The notes beneath the pieces are model-generated. The model saw nothing but the letters and a program-made list of their open reading frames with translations. It did not search any database and had not been told where the DNA came from. A DNA stretch of 62,609 nucleotides from a virus: positions 1 through 62,609 of the IMG/VR virus record IMGVR_UViG_3300044691_000253; one strand, given 5' to 3'. The position numbers were made by a program, and so were the translations under genes. Within the stretch, counting starts at the first letter, position 1. Each line of letters begins with the position of its first letter. This document shows, one piece after another, positions 1-7,027 of this stretch.

Positions 1-50
1 CGCCAGACTGAGCGCAGCAGCTTGCGTTGCTTCTTGCTGACCTTGATCAC
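1..50 (-). CDS. Partial hypothetical protein (5' end only)
   Basis: A GTG start overlaps the TGA stop of the preceding minus-strand gene by four bases (GTGA), the coupling used throughout this operon. Only the first 16 codons lie in the window (reading VIKVSKKQRKLLRSVW); the rest is cut off by the left edge. Basic N-terminus; function unknown. It shows that the leftward operon continues beyond the window. Confidence 0.5.
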   Translation of the reverse strand, partial: MIKVSKKQRKLLRSVW

Positions 51-331
51 GGCCAGATGATCCTTCGAGGCGTCGCCTTGGCCAATACGGCAGCCGCCTG
101 TCGCGCCGTCACGGCAGCGGCTACCAGCGGCCGGTCCGCCAGCGAACGCGACAGCATGGCTCGGCGCGTGGCCTTACGGCCTTGTGGACCGGAGCCTCCG
201 GTGCCACTGGGGCCGCCTCGCTTGATCCACACGAAGCGGCGATGCTTGTTCATCCCGTCCCGCATGATCTCTAGCCAGTCCGGCTTGGATGCCAGCTTGT
301 TGCCTGCGATCACTCCGCCATGTCCACGCAT
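47..331 (-). CDS. Hypothetical basic protein (94 aa)
   Basis: Small Arg/Gly/Ala-rich protein with no family I recognise. The ATG overlaps the stop of the upstream gene (TAATG) and a GAGGA lies about 10 bases upstream, so translation is probably coupled. Last complete gene of the leftward operon in this window. The run MNKHRRFVWIKRGG followed by a Gly-rich stretch suggests a nucleic-acid-binding tail, but that is inference only. Confidence 0.6.
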   Translation of the reverse strand: MRGHGGVIAGNKLASKPDWLEIMRDGMNKHRRFVWIKRGGPSGTGGSGPQGRKATRRAMLSRSLADRPLVAAAVTARQAAAVLAKATPRRIIWP

Positions 332-549
332 TACATCAAATCCTCTATGTCGTCTTCTGGTTTCAGTTCTTCGAACCGCTTGCGTTGGTCCTCGATCTCG
401 TTGGGGTGCACCGGAGTAGTGATGCAGTAGAGAAGGAAGTCGGGGTCGTCACGGACAAGCTTGACCAATTCGGCGCAGCGCTCGCGCTCTTCGCCGATAT
501 AGCTCGTGATCCAACGATCTTCGTTCTCTGCTCTCATGTGCCTAGCCAT
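331..549 (-). CDS. Hypothetical acidic protein with EDLM C-terminal tail (72 aa)
   Basis: The ATG was chosen because it overlaps the stop of the exonuclease gene upstream by a few bases. The protein is charged and mostly helical and ends in DDIEDLM. Two other small proteins of this phage (19215-19511 and 9168-9491) end in very similar acidic-hydrophobic tails, so the tail may be a docking peptide. No known domain seen. Confidence 0.7.
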   Translation of the reverse strand: MARHMRAENEDRWITSYIGEERERCAELVKLVRDDPDFLLYCITTPVHPNEIEDQRKRFEELKPEDDIEDLM

Positions 550-1156
550 TGATCCAGTGCGCCCATACCTGATACGCCTGCACGATGCAGTCGTACACCG
601 GCTCATGCGGCACGCCCGGGATGTCGATCGCGTCACCGATGGGGACGAGGCGCGTCTGCGGCGTCTCGCGAACGAACGTCCGCATGTCACGCGGGGCCTG
701 ATAGTGCCAGAGGTCTTTGCCGCCGGTCACCCGGTTGAGTTCTTCGAGGTTGGCGAGATCGAATTGGTTTCCGTTCGCCCACACGCGGGACTTGCCGCGG
801 CAAAATTCGCGGATGAGATCGCAGACCGATACGAGGCTCATCCGTTCGCCGCCATAGTTCAACCAGTGGTCGGATGCCTCGGGCTTCTGATCCTTCCAGA
901 ACTTTTGCGTGCTCTGGGACACCTCGCGGCAGAGCGATAGCTGCTCTGCGATGCGCGGGATCAGCAATGAGCGCTTGCCAAACGTCGGGCCGTCAAGCGG
1001 CTCGGGATCGAACTCGATCATGCCCACGGACAGGATCAGCGCGTTGTGCCGCGACAGCGACATACTTTCGATATCGATCATCACGTGATCGAAGCTCGGC
1101 GCAGGCTCACAATCGTCGGTACCCTTGACGCCGCCCTGCTCAAAAGATTTTACCAT
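542..1156 (-). CDS. DEDDh 3'-5' exoribonuclease-like protein (Rv2179c type)
   Basis: A 204-residue protein with the RNase H-fold exonuclease signature. Motif I is MIDIES (D28, E30), motif II is GNQFDLAN (D133), motif III is HEPVYD (H184, D189), which together give the DEDDh set that binds two metal ions. This arrangement matches the Rv2179c-like 3'-5' exoribonuclease family common in phages, expected to trim RNA or single-stranded DNA. The ATG lies inside the 3' end of the upstream 58-aa gene and has GGAG eight bases before it; an upstream TTG in the same frame lacks a ribosome site. Likely role: nucleic-acid turnover during infection (inference). Confidence 0.85.
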   Translation of the reverse strand: MVKSFEQGGVKGTDDCEPAPSFDHVMIDIESMSLSRHNALILSVGMIEFDPEPLDGPTFGKRSLLIPRIAEQLSLCREVSQSTQKFWKDQKPEASDHWLNYGGERMSLVSVCDLIREFCRGKSRVWANGNQFDLANLEELNRVTGGKDLWHYQAPRDMRTFVRETPQTRLVPIGDAIDIPGVPHEPVYDCIVQAYQVWAHWING

Positions 1157-1326
1157 GACACACGCTCCAGATTTTGCAGTGGAAAGAGGAATGAGTTCCC
1201 CTTCATCGATATGTCGAGCCAGATACAACGCGCGAAATCACCTTCGATGGACTTGACGACCATCTGTTGATTGCAGCCGACCAGCCGCACAACAGAGCCA
1301 TCTCGGATTTCATCGCGCGTTGCCAT
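1150..1326 (-). CDS. DUF2158/YodC-like small protein (58 aa)
   Basis: Short gene between the lipoprotein and the exonuclease. It begins MATRDEIRDGSVVRLVGC, contains MVVKSIEGDFARCIWLD and ends in FPLQNLERV. The pattern GxVVRLxSG..MxVxxIxGxxxxCxWFD...F....LxxV is that of the DUF2158 (YodC-like) small beta-barrel family, of unknown function and frequent in proteobacteria and phages. Starts 5 bases after the lipoprotein stop and overlaps the next gene by 7 bases, so it is translationally coupled on both sides. Confidence 0.8.
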   Translation of the reverse strand: MATRDEIRDGSVVRLVGCNQQMVVKSIEGDFARCIWLDISMKGNSFLFPLQNLERVSW

Positions 1327-1331
1327 TGGCG

Positions 1332-1709
1332 TCAGCGAACGTCGAAAGTCGGAACGATGACAGACGGGTTGAACGTCACCTTGTAGTGGTAGACGCTGAC
1401 GTTCGCGCTATCCATCTGCTCGGAAAAATACGTGACGTTGTCGCTGAGGCCCAAGAAGTGCTTCTTGAATTGGGCGTCGCCGATCTTGCACGTGACCTCC
1501 AGCTTCTTGTCCTTCGGCTCCTGCGAGCACCGACCTTCGATGGTCAGCAAATAGCCGCCGGTGATGCCGTTGTAGAACACGATACGCCGATTGATCTGGA
1601 AATTGTCCGCGGCCTGCGACAGGTTCGATGAGGCGACCTCGGCCTCGGTGCAAGAGGCGAGACTGAGCGCCGCCAAAGCAATCATCGCGATCTTAGAAAG
1701 GGATATCAT
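1332..1709 (-). CDS. Putative lipoprotein (125 aa)
   Basis: N-terminal Lys, hydrophobic stretch and a lipobox LASC with Cys20 form a type II signal peptide, so the mature protein should be lipid-anchored in the envelope. The remainder alternates polar and hydrophobic residues, consistent with a beta sandwich, and has two further Cys (in EGRCS and VTCKI) that could pair. The second ATG is chosen: GGAGG sits six bases before it, while the first ATG abuts the ribosome site. An early-expressed phage lipoprotein could act in superinfection exclusion; that is inference. Confidence 0.75.
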   Translation of the reverse strand: MISLSKIAMIALAALSLASCTEAEVASSNLSQAADNFQINRRIVFYNGITGGYLLTIEGRCSQEPKDKKLEVTCKIGDAQFKKHFLGLSDNVTYFSEQMDSANVSVYHYKVTFNPSVIVPTFDVR

Positions 1710-2085
1710 CGTCATCCTCCAGTTGGGACCGCTGATGAAACTCAGCGCGCTTTAGCACTAGGTCGATGCTCTCGGTCCGCATTGATGTTGGCTTGCGATG
1801 ACCATCGACCTCTTCGACCTTGTATCCATAGAGCAGGGCGGCTGTCAACCATCGATGCGCGATAATTTTATTTCTGATCTCGAAGCCGACCTTGTCCTTA
1901 ACAGACCAGCCGTATTCGACGGGGCACGGCACGCACTTCGGCGGCCTGATGTCATGGTTGATCTGGTAGCGATAGACATCAGTGTTCTTCGCGTAGAAGA
2001 GCATCTTGTCCGCGATCAGCGTCGCGACCTTGCGGTCGTCGTCGTCGGCAGGCGTGACCGTGAGAAGCTTCTCGGCGGGGTTCAA
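1693..2085 (-). CDS. Hypothetical protein with SSB-like DDDDIPF C-terminus (130 aa)
   Basis: Starts at TTG: GGAGG lies six bases upstream and TTGA overlaps the stop of the preceding gene. The body (with CVPCP, an invariant-looking YGW and many aromatic residues) is not an OB-fold SSB that I can recognise. The last residues EDDDDIPF closely match the acidic tip of bacterial SSB, which recruits exonuclease I, RecO, PriA and Pol III chi. A phage SSB-mimic or an unusual SSB is plausible. Function otherwise unknown. Confidence 0.75.
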   Translation of the reverse strand: MNPAEKLLTVTPADDDDRKVATLIADKMLFYAKNTDVYRYQINHDIRPPKCVPCPVEYGWSVKDKVGFEIRNKIIAHRWLTAALLYGYKVEEVDGHRKPTSMRTESIDLVLKRAEFHQRSQLEDDDDIPF

Positions 2086-2543
2086 TGGCGACCTCCCCGG
2101 CCGACATCGCCGCGCTCGCACGATTGCCACGATCCGCAGTCCATCGGCACGACACACTTCGGGCAGGGCATCCACGCATCGACCGTATGGAGCGAGGGGT
2201 CACCATCAACGCCGGTTCGCAGAACAACCATCTGCTCGGCGTCGCGCTCGTGAGGCTGGAGCTTGCGCGGGTCGTAGCCCATGCGGATGCAATGGGCGAC
2301 AAGGCGCAGACCGTGCGCGGCGCGATCCAGCACTCGTGCGTCACGCTCCCATTGAAGCCTGACATACCTCACCGGCTTGAACCAAAGGAAGCGCGTGGTG
2401 TACGAGCCCTCGGCGCGCAGCCTCGCCGCGCTGGCCTCATGGATGGTGGCCAGTTGTTCGTTGAGCAGCGCGCAGCGCTCGGTCTCGTCGGCGCGATGCG
2501 CTCGCTCCATGGCAAACAGTTCGTCTTCACTGAGGTCAGCCAT
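2082..2543 (-). CDS. Hypothetical Cys-containing protein (153 aa)
   Basis: Begins MADLSEDELFAMERAHRADE after a GGAGG with five-base spacing, and TGATG overlaps the upstream stop. The N-terminal half is charged helix. The C-terminus carries MPCPKCVVPMDCGSWQSC, four Cys spaced like a small zinc-binding knuckle. No named family recognised. Confidence 0.7.
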   Translation of the reverse strand: MADLSEDELFAMERAHRADETERCALLNEQLATIHEASAARLRAEGSYTTRFLWFKPVRYVRLQWERDARVLDRAAHGLRLVAHCIRMGYDPRKLQPHERDAEQMVVLRTGVDGDPSLHTVDAWMPCPKCVVPMDCGSWQSCERGDVGRGGRH

Positions 2544-2836
2544 CAACGCCTCCATGCATAGCCGAGAGGCTGGCCGAGCGCGCCAAGCTCCAGCGGATAG
2601 ATATCGTCGGTCGGGATGTTGCACCATACCGGCTCGACATCGTCGCGGCTCTGGATCAATCGACACCGCGCCATGTAAATTTTCTGGGACCCGGGGATGT
2701 ACTTCGTCTGGCATCCGAACTCGACAAGCTCCCACACATTTTTGAGCACGTGGGTCTCGGCCATGCAGCCGCGCATCTCATATTCGATGACGATCTTGCC
2801 GAACATCCTCATCTTGTCGATGAACCCGATCTTCAC
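2543..2836 (-). CDS. Hypothetical protein (97 aa)
   Basis: GTG start chosen because GTGA overlaps the previous stop and GGGAG lies eight bases upstream. Contains several beta-like segments and three Cys, and ends LGALGQPLGYAWRR. No recognised domain. Part of the leftward overlapping operon. Confidence 0.65.
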   Translation of the reverse strand: MKIGFIDKMRMFGKIVIEYEMRGCMAETHVLKNVWELVEFGCQTKYIPGSQKIYMARCRLIQSRDDVEPVWCNIPTDDIYPLELGALGQPLGYAWRR

Positions 2837-3021
2837 CTGTTGCACTCCCTGTCCTTGCGAAGACACGAGCCAATCGGCAGGAACCAAAAATCGTTGCCGA
2901 GCGTGCGATGGCACTCGCACGTGTAGCCGTGGTCGTCGCGCTCTTGTCGGGGCAACATGGTGCGCTGCTCTGTGTCCGGCATGTGCAGAATTTTTCCGTC
3001 GCCGAGTTTCACTTCACGCAT
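2833..3021 (-). CDS. Hypothetical protein (62 aa)
   Basis: Starts MREVKLGDGKILHMPDTE after GGGAG at seven bases. Contains a YTCECHR run and two more Cys near the C-terminus, so a small metal site is possible. Overlaps both neighbours by short stretches. Function unknown. Confidence 0.65.
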   Translation of the reverse strand: MREVKLGDGKILHMPDTEQRTMLPRQERDDHGYTCECHRTLGNDFWFLPIGSCLRKDRECNR

Positions 3022-3155
3022 CGCATCACTCCCGTGACCCACTCAAGGTACCGTGTCGTCCCGACGAGTATCCACGGCAGGATCAAGACGAGGCCAGCCA
3101 TAACAGCGGACATGATGGCAGTGTAGCGCACCCAAAATTTTACTTCGCCGCGCAT
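3009..3155 (-). CDS. Single-pass membrane microprotein (48 aa)
   Basis: Begins MRGEVKFWVRYTAIMSAVM after GAGG at five bases and contains one hydrophobic helix (AVMAGLVLILPWILVG). Basic N-terminal flank predicts the N-terminus inside. Overlaps both neighbours. Function unknown; small inner-membrane proteins of this sort are common in phage early operons. Confidence 0.65.
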   Translation of the reverse strand: MRGEVKFWVRYTAIMSAVMAGLVLILPWILVGTTRYLEWVTGVMRCVK

Positions 3156-3340
3156 CGCAGCCTCCGATCTTCGTCCAATGCAAGCTCCAGCCGTTGCAGC
3201 CAATCATCTAGGAAGCGATGATGACGATCCAGCGCACAATCGATGCTGCTGGCCGCGCTGCTTATGGTTTCGGCCGCCGATCGCATCGTGCTGGCCGCGC
3301 TGCGAACATCCTCGGCTCCATGGAGATGAATGCTATCCAT
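3140..3340 (-). CDS. Hypothetical helical protein (66 aa)
   Basis: Ala/Ser/Arg-rich with repeated small-residue heptads (VRSAASTMRSAAETISSAASSI), which predicts a coiled coil. ATG overlaps the upstream gene by eight bases. Unknown function. Confidence 0.6.
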   Translation of the reverse strand: MDSIHLHGAEDVRSAASTMRSAAETISSAASSIDCALDRHHRFLDDWLQRLELALDEDRRLRCAAK

Positions 3341-3749
3341 GATGCCGCCCCCGCTTCAATCTCGCTACCGCTTCATCTTGAGTGAGACCGTGCTTCGTTG
3401 CGTATCGCATCAGACTGGCACGCCGCTTGTCGCGTCGGACCTCATATATCACTTTCGCATCCTCCACCGGGATGCCCTTATGGGAAGCGATATGCGATAT
3501 CTTTGCTTCGATCTTCGCGCGCTTGGCCGCTCGTGCTATCGATGGAGGCGGACCCTCGACCCGGGGCTCCGGGGTCGGCGGATCACAGGGCTCGCCAGTG
3601 ATGGTGCAAGTTGCGCCGGGGTATCTGATCGCAAGGACCTCGCGACATCTCTCCAGCGCGCTCTCGACAGACAAGTGCTGCATCTTAGTCGAGAACGGGC
3701 CTAGCGCCTTCTTGCCCTTCCGGATGTCGTATGTGACAGCGATCCACAT
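3333..3749 (-). CDS. Hypothetical basic protein (138 aa)
   Basis: The chosen ATG begins MWIAVTYDIRKGKKALGPF. The N-terminal part has beta-like segments and the C-terminal half is Arg/Lys-rich helix (EVRRDKRRASLMRYATKHGL), compatible with nucleic-acid binding. No family recognised. No strong ribosome site; probably translated by coupling with the upstream gene, whose stop is three bases away. Confidence 0.65.
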   Translation of the reverse strand: MWIAVTYDIRKGKKALGPFSTKMQHLSVESALERCREVLAIRYPGATCTITGEPCDPPTPEPRVEGPPPSIARAAKRAKIEAKISHIASHKGIPVEDAKVIYEVRRDKRRASLMRYATKHGLTQDEAVARLKRGRHHG

Positions 3750-3751
3750 TG

Positions 3752-4054
3752 TCAGTTGTTCCCGTGGCTGACCTCGGCATCGATCACGAACAGCGGCTTG
3801 ATGCTGATCAGCGTATGCCGTTGAAATTTGCTGCCCCATCGCGCCTGATACAGCGCGCGGGCGAACTCTTCGCTCACCGCGATGATGTGGTAGACGCGCT
3901 GCTCGACCACGGTCTCACCGGTCTTGACGACCTCGTTGAACTCGCTCTTGCATACGTCGAGCACCACGCTCGTCGTGATCTCATAGACCTTGCGCCGGTC
4001 ATGGACCATGCAATTCGTGACCGTGCGACCGCCGCCCTCTGCAATAAAAGTCAT
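3752..4054 (-). CDS. Hypothetical protein (100 aa)
   Basis: Starts MTFIAEGGGRTVTNCMVHD; ATGA overlaps the preceding stop and GGAG lies eight bases upstream. Mixed alpha/beta composition, with a helix near EEFARALYQARWG. Function unknown. Confidence 0.65.
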   Translation of the reverse strand: MTFIAEGGGRTVTNCMVHDRRKVYEITTSVVLDVCKSEFNEVVKTGETVVEQRVYHIIAVSEEFARALYQARWGSKFQRHTLISIKPLFVIDAEVSHGNN

Positions 4055-4260
4055 GACGTATGCTCCGTCCACCATGTTGCGATCTTGCGCGCCTGCGCCT
4101 CGTCCGCGACGATCTCGTCTTGGATCACCGTGCAGCCGATGTTCCACGCATATGCGCGGAAGTCATCATAGAGTTTGCCCGCACGCCAAGCTTGCTGACG
4201 TAGCGCCGCGATATCGACGCGCATTGCCAGCGGATGAGGGTCGCGCCATGGCTTCGTCAT
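4051..4260 (-). CDS. Hypothetical protein (69 aa)
   Basis: ATGA overlap with the preceding gene. Sequence MTKPWRDPHPLAMRVDIAAL followed by predicted helices, one Cys, and a tail ending TWWTEHTS. No recognised family. Confidence 0.65.
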   Translation of the reverse strand: MTKPWRDPHPLAMRVDIAALRQQAWRAGKLYDDFRAYAWNIGCTVIQDEIVADEAQARKIATWWTEHTS

Positions 4261-4508
4261 CGCGCCCTCGCATATTGAAGCTGGCGCGAAAGCGATGGCG
4301 TCGGCGTGATCTTGTTACCGACGAGCTTTGCCCTAAGCGCGTCCCTGACAGGCTTGTCGGGGAAGTCCGGGTTGGGCGCATACCATGTGCGCCAGAACCG
4401 CTTCGAGCAATACTCTCCATCGCCGTCGCGCACGACGACCTGATGAGCATCGTCGTCGCTCATGCGAACCGGCACACCCTGACCCACAACTCTAAAGCAC
4501 TTCGCCAT
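4257..4508 (-). CDS. Hypothetical protein (83 aa)
   Basis: Starts MAKCFRVVGQGVPVRMSDDD; GAGG lies eight bases upstream (a GTG one codon earlier is the alternative). The segment EYCSKRFWRTWYAPNPDFPD is rich in aromatic residues. Unknown function. The 76 bases between this gene and the next upstream one hold no convincing gene. Confidence 0.65.
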   Translation of the reverse strand: MAKCFRVVGQGVPVRMSDDDAHQVVVRDGDGEYCSKRFWRTWYAPNPDFPDKPVRDALRAKLVGNKITPTPSLSRQLQYARAR

Positions 4509-4584
4509 CACCTAGTCCTCTGGGTTCGCCGTCGCTCAGCAACAGCAGTTTCTCCGCGTTAGCATCGATCATGATGCCCGTCAA

Positions 4585-5085
4585 CTATTCATCTTTGTCA
4601 TCGTTAAAGATGCGATCACCGCTGATTGGCTCATAGTCTTCCCGACGGTATTCGCTGTTGCGAGGATGTTGGTTTTGCCGATCCATCTGTCCGCAGCGGT
4701 ATGCGTTCAATTCTGTAACGTGACGCCAAGCAAAGCGCTTATGCAGCGTCGCGGGATTATCGTAGCCCAGATTATAGATGCTCTGTTCGCCGACTGGCGG
4801 TCGCTCGACCTTGTGATGGACAAGGTCGCCGCCCATGATGATCTCGATCTCGCAACCGGGCACCATCGACGCATAAGCCATCACCTGCTCATGGCCTTCG
4901 CCGATGTGGTGGTCGCGTACATGGTAGTGACCGGTCATCACGCGCTCGATCTCTTGGTGCACGCGCGTGCCCAACTCCAGCGCGGTCATGTTGCGGACCT
5001 CGTAGTCGATGGCGCACATTATCTTGGCCTGCGCGCGTCGCCGCGCTCTGACCTTGCGTGCTCGCTTGCTGTGGGTCTTGCTCAT
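4585..5085 (-). CDS. Hypothetical protein with basic N-terminus (166 aa)
   Basis: Begins with a strongly basic leader (SKTHSKRARKVRARRRAQAK), then a helical and His-rich middle (GHYHVRDHHIGEGHEQ), and ends in an acidic tail (FNDDKDE). Starts by ATGA overlap. The His cluster could bind metal. Not recognised. Confidence 0.7.
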   Translation of the reverse strand: MSKTHSKRARKVRARRRAQAKIMCAIDYEVRNMTALELGTRVHQEIERVMTGHYHVRDHHIGEGHEQVMAYASMVPGCEIEIIMGGDLVHHKVERPPVGEQSIYNLGYDNPATLHKRFAWRHVTELNAYRCGQMDRQNQHPRNSEYRREDYEPISGDRIFNDDKDE

Positions 5086-5438
5086 TCGATATCCAGTCCT
5101 GAGAAGCGATTGCCCTTGGGCACATCGGATATAGGTGGCTCGGCTAGTGCGCGTCGCACGCGCTCGCTCATGCTCATCAAGCGATCGGCGCGCTGCGCCT
5201 CGACCATCATCACCTCTTCGCGTGTGAGCGTGCGTGGCGGAGCGCCACGAGGATCAGGCGCAGCGGGCGGCCGCATCATCGACCTCTGCGGTCTCACCTC
5301 GCGATCAATGAACGCGGCGATCAGGTTCGCCTCTTCGCGGGTCAGGTTCATGACGCCCAACGAGTATGGGCAATCGCGGTTGGTCGCCGTGGGCGTGCGA
5401 TACTCGTGGGTCTCTATCGATGGCATCTTGATCGGCAT
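5082..5438 (-). CDS. Hypothetical protein with RFSGLD C-terminal tag (118 aa)
   Basis: Contains LTREEANLIAAFIDREV, closely similar to a segment of the neighbouring 86-aa protein (LTRDEVATLVDAVIKIE), so the two are paralogues. A proline-rich linker and a helix follow, and the protein ends GNRFSGLDIE. The same terminal peptide occurs on three other proteins of this phage. Function unknown. Confidence 0.7.
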   Translation of the reverse strand: MPIKMPSIETHEYRTPTATNRDCPYSLGVMNLTREEANLIAAFIDREVRPQRSMMRPPAAPDPRGAPPRTLTREEVMMVEAQRADRLMSMSERVRRALAEPPISDVPKGNRFSGLDIE

Positions 5439-5447
5439 GTTGCTGGC

Positions 5448-5708
5448 TCAGGTAAGATCGAGGCCGGAGAACCTATTTCCATATTCTGTCGGTGTCAACA
5501 CGTTGCCAGTGCGCGCCTGCTCGATCTTGATCACGGCATCGACCAGCGTCGCGACCTCGTCCCGTGTGAGGCCATTGAAGCTCACCGCGAGATTGCGATA
5601 ACCACCATCAGCGGATCGGCTTTGCCATATGGGCAACTTGATCACGTTGATCTTGATCTCGCCGTCGAGGTCTATCGGCCCGGGGCCGAGCTTGGGCATG
5701 CGTGACAT
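5448..5708 (-). CDS. Hypothetical protein with RFSGLD C-terminal tag (86 aa)
   Basis: Starts MSRMPKLGPGPIDLDGEIKI. Shares the LTRxEvxxLvxxxi helix and the GNRFSGLD ending with its downstream neighbour. A weak AGGA ribosome site precedes the ATG. Function unknown; paralogue pair produced by local duplication (inference). Confidence 0.7.
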   Translation of the reverse strand: MSRMPKLGPGPIDLDGEIKINVIKLPIWQSRSADGGYRNLAVSFNGLTRDEVATLVDAVIKIEQARTGNVLTPTEYGNRFSGLDLT

Positions 5709-5711
5709 TGT

Positions 5712-5963
5712 TCAATATCCTAGTTGCTGTAGCTCGTCGGCCGTGTGTATCCGCGTGACCTTGACACCGCTGACCCGGCGGCCAACCGTGTGGATCACGA
5801 GCTTGGTCTTGAACCGGCGGCCTCGGGTCCGACCAAAGTGATTGACCGCGTTGTGGACGTTGCTCGCATGCCGCTCGGGCGAGGTGTCGGCCGGGACGGA
5901 TAGGATCACGCTTTCGCCGCGCTCCAGCTTCGCGATCTCGGGGTAGTCTCCGCGGTATTTCAT
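5712..5963 (-). CDS. Hypothetical protein, first gene of the leftward operon (83 aa)
   Basis: GGGAG lies eight bases before the ATG. The protein (MKYRGDYPEIAKLERGESVI...) is basic, with an RTRGRRFKTK patch, and would suit DNA or RNA binding. It is promoter-proximal, next to the control region with an inverted repeat at 5997-6010, so a regulatory role is possible. No family recognised with certainty. Confidence 0.7.
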   Translation of the reverse strand: MKYRGDYPEIAKLERGESVILSVPADTSPERHASNVHNAVNHFGRTRGRRFKTKLVIHTVGRRVSGVKVTRIHTADELQQLGY

Positions 5964-5996
5964 CTCTCAGGCTCCCTGCGAGTTTTTGAGTGAGAT

Positions 5997-6010
5997 GGTG
6001 AGTTATCACC
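5997..6010. promoter_or_regulatory. Inverted repeat, candidate operator of the leftward operon
   Basis: GGTGA-GTTA-TCACC is a perfect palindrome with 5-bp arms, 34 bases upstream of the first leftward gene. On the minus strand a weak TTGCAA...TAACTC promoter would overlap it. The operator role is inference. Confidence 0.4.
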
Positions 6011-6303
6011 TCTTATTTGGCTTTGCAAGCCATTTTCACGTCGAAAACCGATACCCGTGCACGCTTGTCGTAGGCGGGTGCATGGGGGTCGAAAACAGGG
6101 TTGCGCGAGGCTGTTCTCGCCGCGGATAAGTGGTGAGACCCAGAGGGCCGCAATTAACCTAAACCGGGTTTAACCTACTGACGGATCAGCGGTATCGGCT
6201 CGGCCGGAGGGCTAGTTGCACGCTTCTCACCTTATTCGATTTCTCAACCCCCTACTCACCGCTCTGCTGAACTCTTACCGTTGATAACACTACAATTTCT
6301 CAG

Positions 6304-6373
6304 CTTCTCAGGTCTTTAGTATATTCTAGGTTAAAGGTTGTTATTATATGGAGTGTGGAATTGACCTGAGAAG
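6304..6373. repeat. 11-bp inverted repeat flanking an AT-rich core
   Basis: CTTCTCAGGTC at 6304-6314 is the exact reverse complement of GACCTGAGAAG at 6363-6373. The 48 bases between are AT-rich (TTATTATATGG and similar). Resembles an unwinding element bracketed by protein sites. No function shown. Confidence 0.55.
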
Positions 6374-6473
6374 GCTAGAAGAGGTCTCTTTTTGTGGCCT
6401 ATGGCTGACCTCGTCCCCTACCTAGCAAGGGCACTAATTTAGAGTTATGATTAATGCCCTCTAGGGGCGCGCG

Positions 6474-6497
6474 TTAACCTTAACTATTAATCTTAAT
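6474..6497. repeat. TTAACCTTAA palindrome, copy 1 (imperfect)
   Basis: Left arm TTAACCTTAA is intact; the right arm reads TTAATCTTAA with two mismatches. Followed by ATGCC like the other copies. Starts exactly 47 bp before copy 2. Confidence 0.7.
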
Positions 6498-6519
6498 GCC
6501 CGCGACCCGCCCAGCCCCT

Positions 6520-6544
6520 ATTAACCTTAATTATTAAGGTTAAT
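6520..6544. repeat. TTAACCTTAA palindrome, copy 2 (perfect)
   Basis: Two perfect 12-bp arms, ATTAACCTTAAT and its complement, around a single central T. A 25-bp dyad of this quality is a typical protein-binding site (repressor operator or replication iteron). Confidence 0.8.
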
Positions 6545-6566
6545 GGCGGGCTAAGTACCTGATTTC

Positions 6567-6591
6567 ATTAACCTTAATCATTAAGGTTAAT
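6567..6591. repeat. TTAACCTTAA palindrome, copy 3 (perfect)
   Basis: Same two 12-bp arms around a central C, starting exactly 47 bp after copy 2. Confidence 0.8.
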
Positions 6592-6722
6592 GGCCCAGAC
6601 CCCCTATTGGTGCATACCTCGCGTACCGCACACAGGCTAAGTGTTTGATATCGTTTCACTATTACCCTTTTGTTCCATAATACACGTTATGCGTTATGTG
6701 ATGTCCATACGCAACCTATACG

Positions 6723-6745
6723 TTAACCTTAATAGTTAAGGTTAA
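6723..6745. repeat. TTAACCTTAA palindrome, copy 4
   Basis: Arms TTAACCTTAA and TTAAGGTTAA around TAG; 155 bp after copy 3. Followed by TGCC as in copy 1. Confidence 0.8.
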
Positions 6746-6816
6746 TGCCAGCTAGGCGCTGGCGCAGGCCTTGACCCCCTCGAAAGGTTGGTGCTACCGT
6801 GGCCCCGCAGAGATAC

Positions 6817-6835
6817 GGGGTAGGACCCCATTTTT
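6817..6835 (+). terminator. Terminator-like hairpin in the control region
   Basis: GGGGT-AGG-ACCCC followed by A and five T. It would stop rightward transcripts that begin in the palindrome region, so it may act as an attenuator or end a short leader RNA. Confidence 0.5.
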
Positions 6836-6887
6836 GTTGCAGTGCGCCATATGCTATGTCCCCTAGCTCATACACTCCGTTTGCGAT

Positions 6888-6917
6888 TTGAGTGAAATTT
6901 AGAAAAAATAAAAATAT
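6888..6917 (+). promoter_or_regulatory. Candidate promoter of the rightward early operon
   Basis: TTGAGT at 6888 with an A-rich -10 (AAATAT at 6912, 18-bp spacer) just after the terminator-like hairpin. An alternative start site is TTGTCC at 6964 with TAGGCT 17 bp further on. Both are weak matches to sigma-70 promoters. Confidence 0.3.
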
Positions 6918-7027
6918 GGGGTTAGGAAAAATTAACCACGCCGATCGGATTTAGAAAAAGACCTTGTCCGTGACGAGGTCATGCGGTAGGCTACTTCATA
7001 GGGGCATCCCGCCCCGGAGAACCGTAG

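Larger units (their letters stand above)
5964..7027. other. Gene-free AT-rich control region between divergent operons
   Basis: No convincing gene in 1,064 bases. The stretch is far more AT-rich than the rest of the window and contains repeated long palindromes built on TTAACCTTAA, an 11-bp inverted repeat flanking an AT-rich core, an operator-like palindrome near each operon, A-tracts and one terminator-like hairpin. It separates the leftward operon from the rightward early operon, so it must hold both promoters. It is also the best origin candidate in the window (inference). Confidence 0.8.

Noticed and set aside
4494-4572. A 26-codon minus-strand frame in the gap between the 4508 and 4585 genes.
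   Set aside because: No ribosome site and no overlap junction of the type seen at the other microproteins.
6211-6250. A sixth copy of the late-promoter box (GGGCTAGTTGCAC).
   Set aside because: Only GCTAGTTG matches, and no TANNNT hexamer follows at 17 bp.
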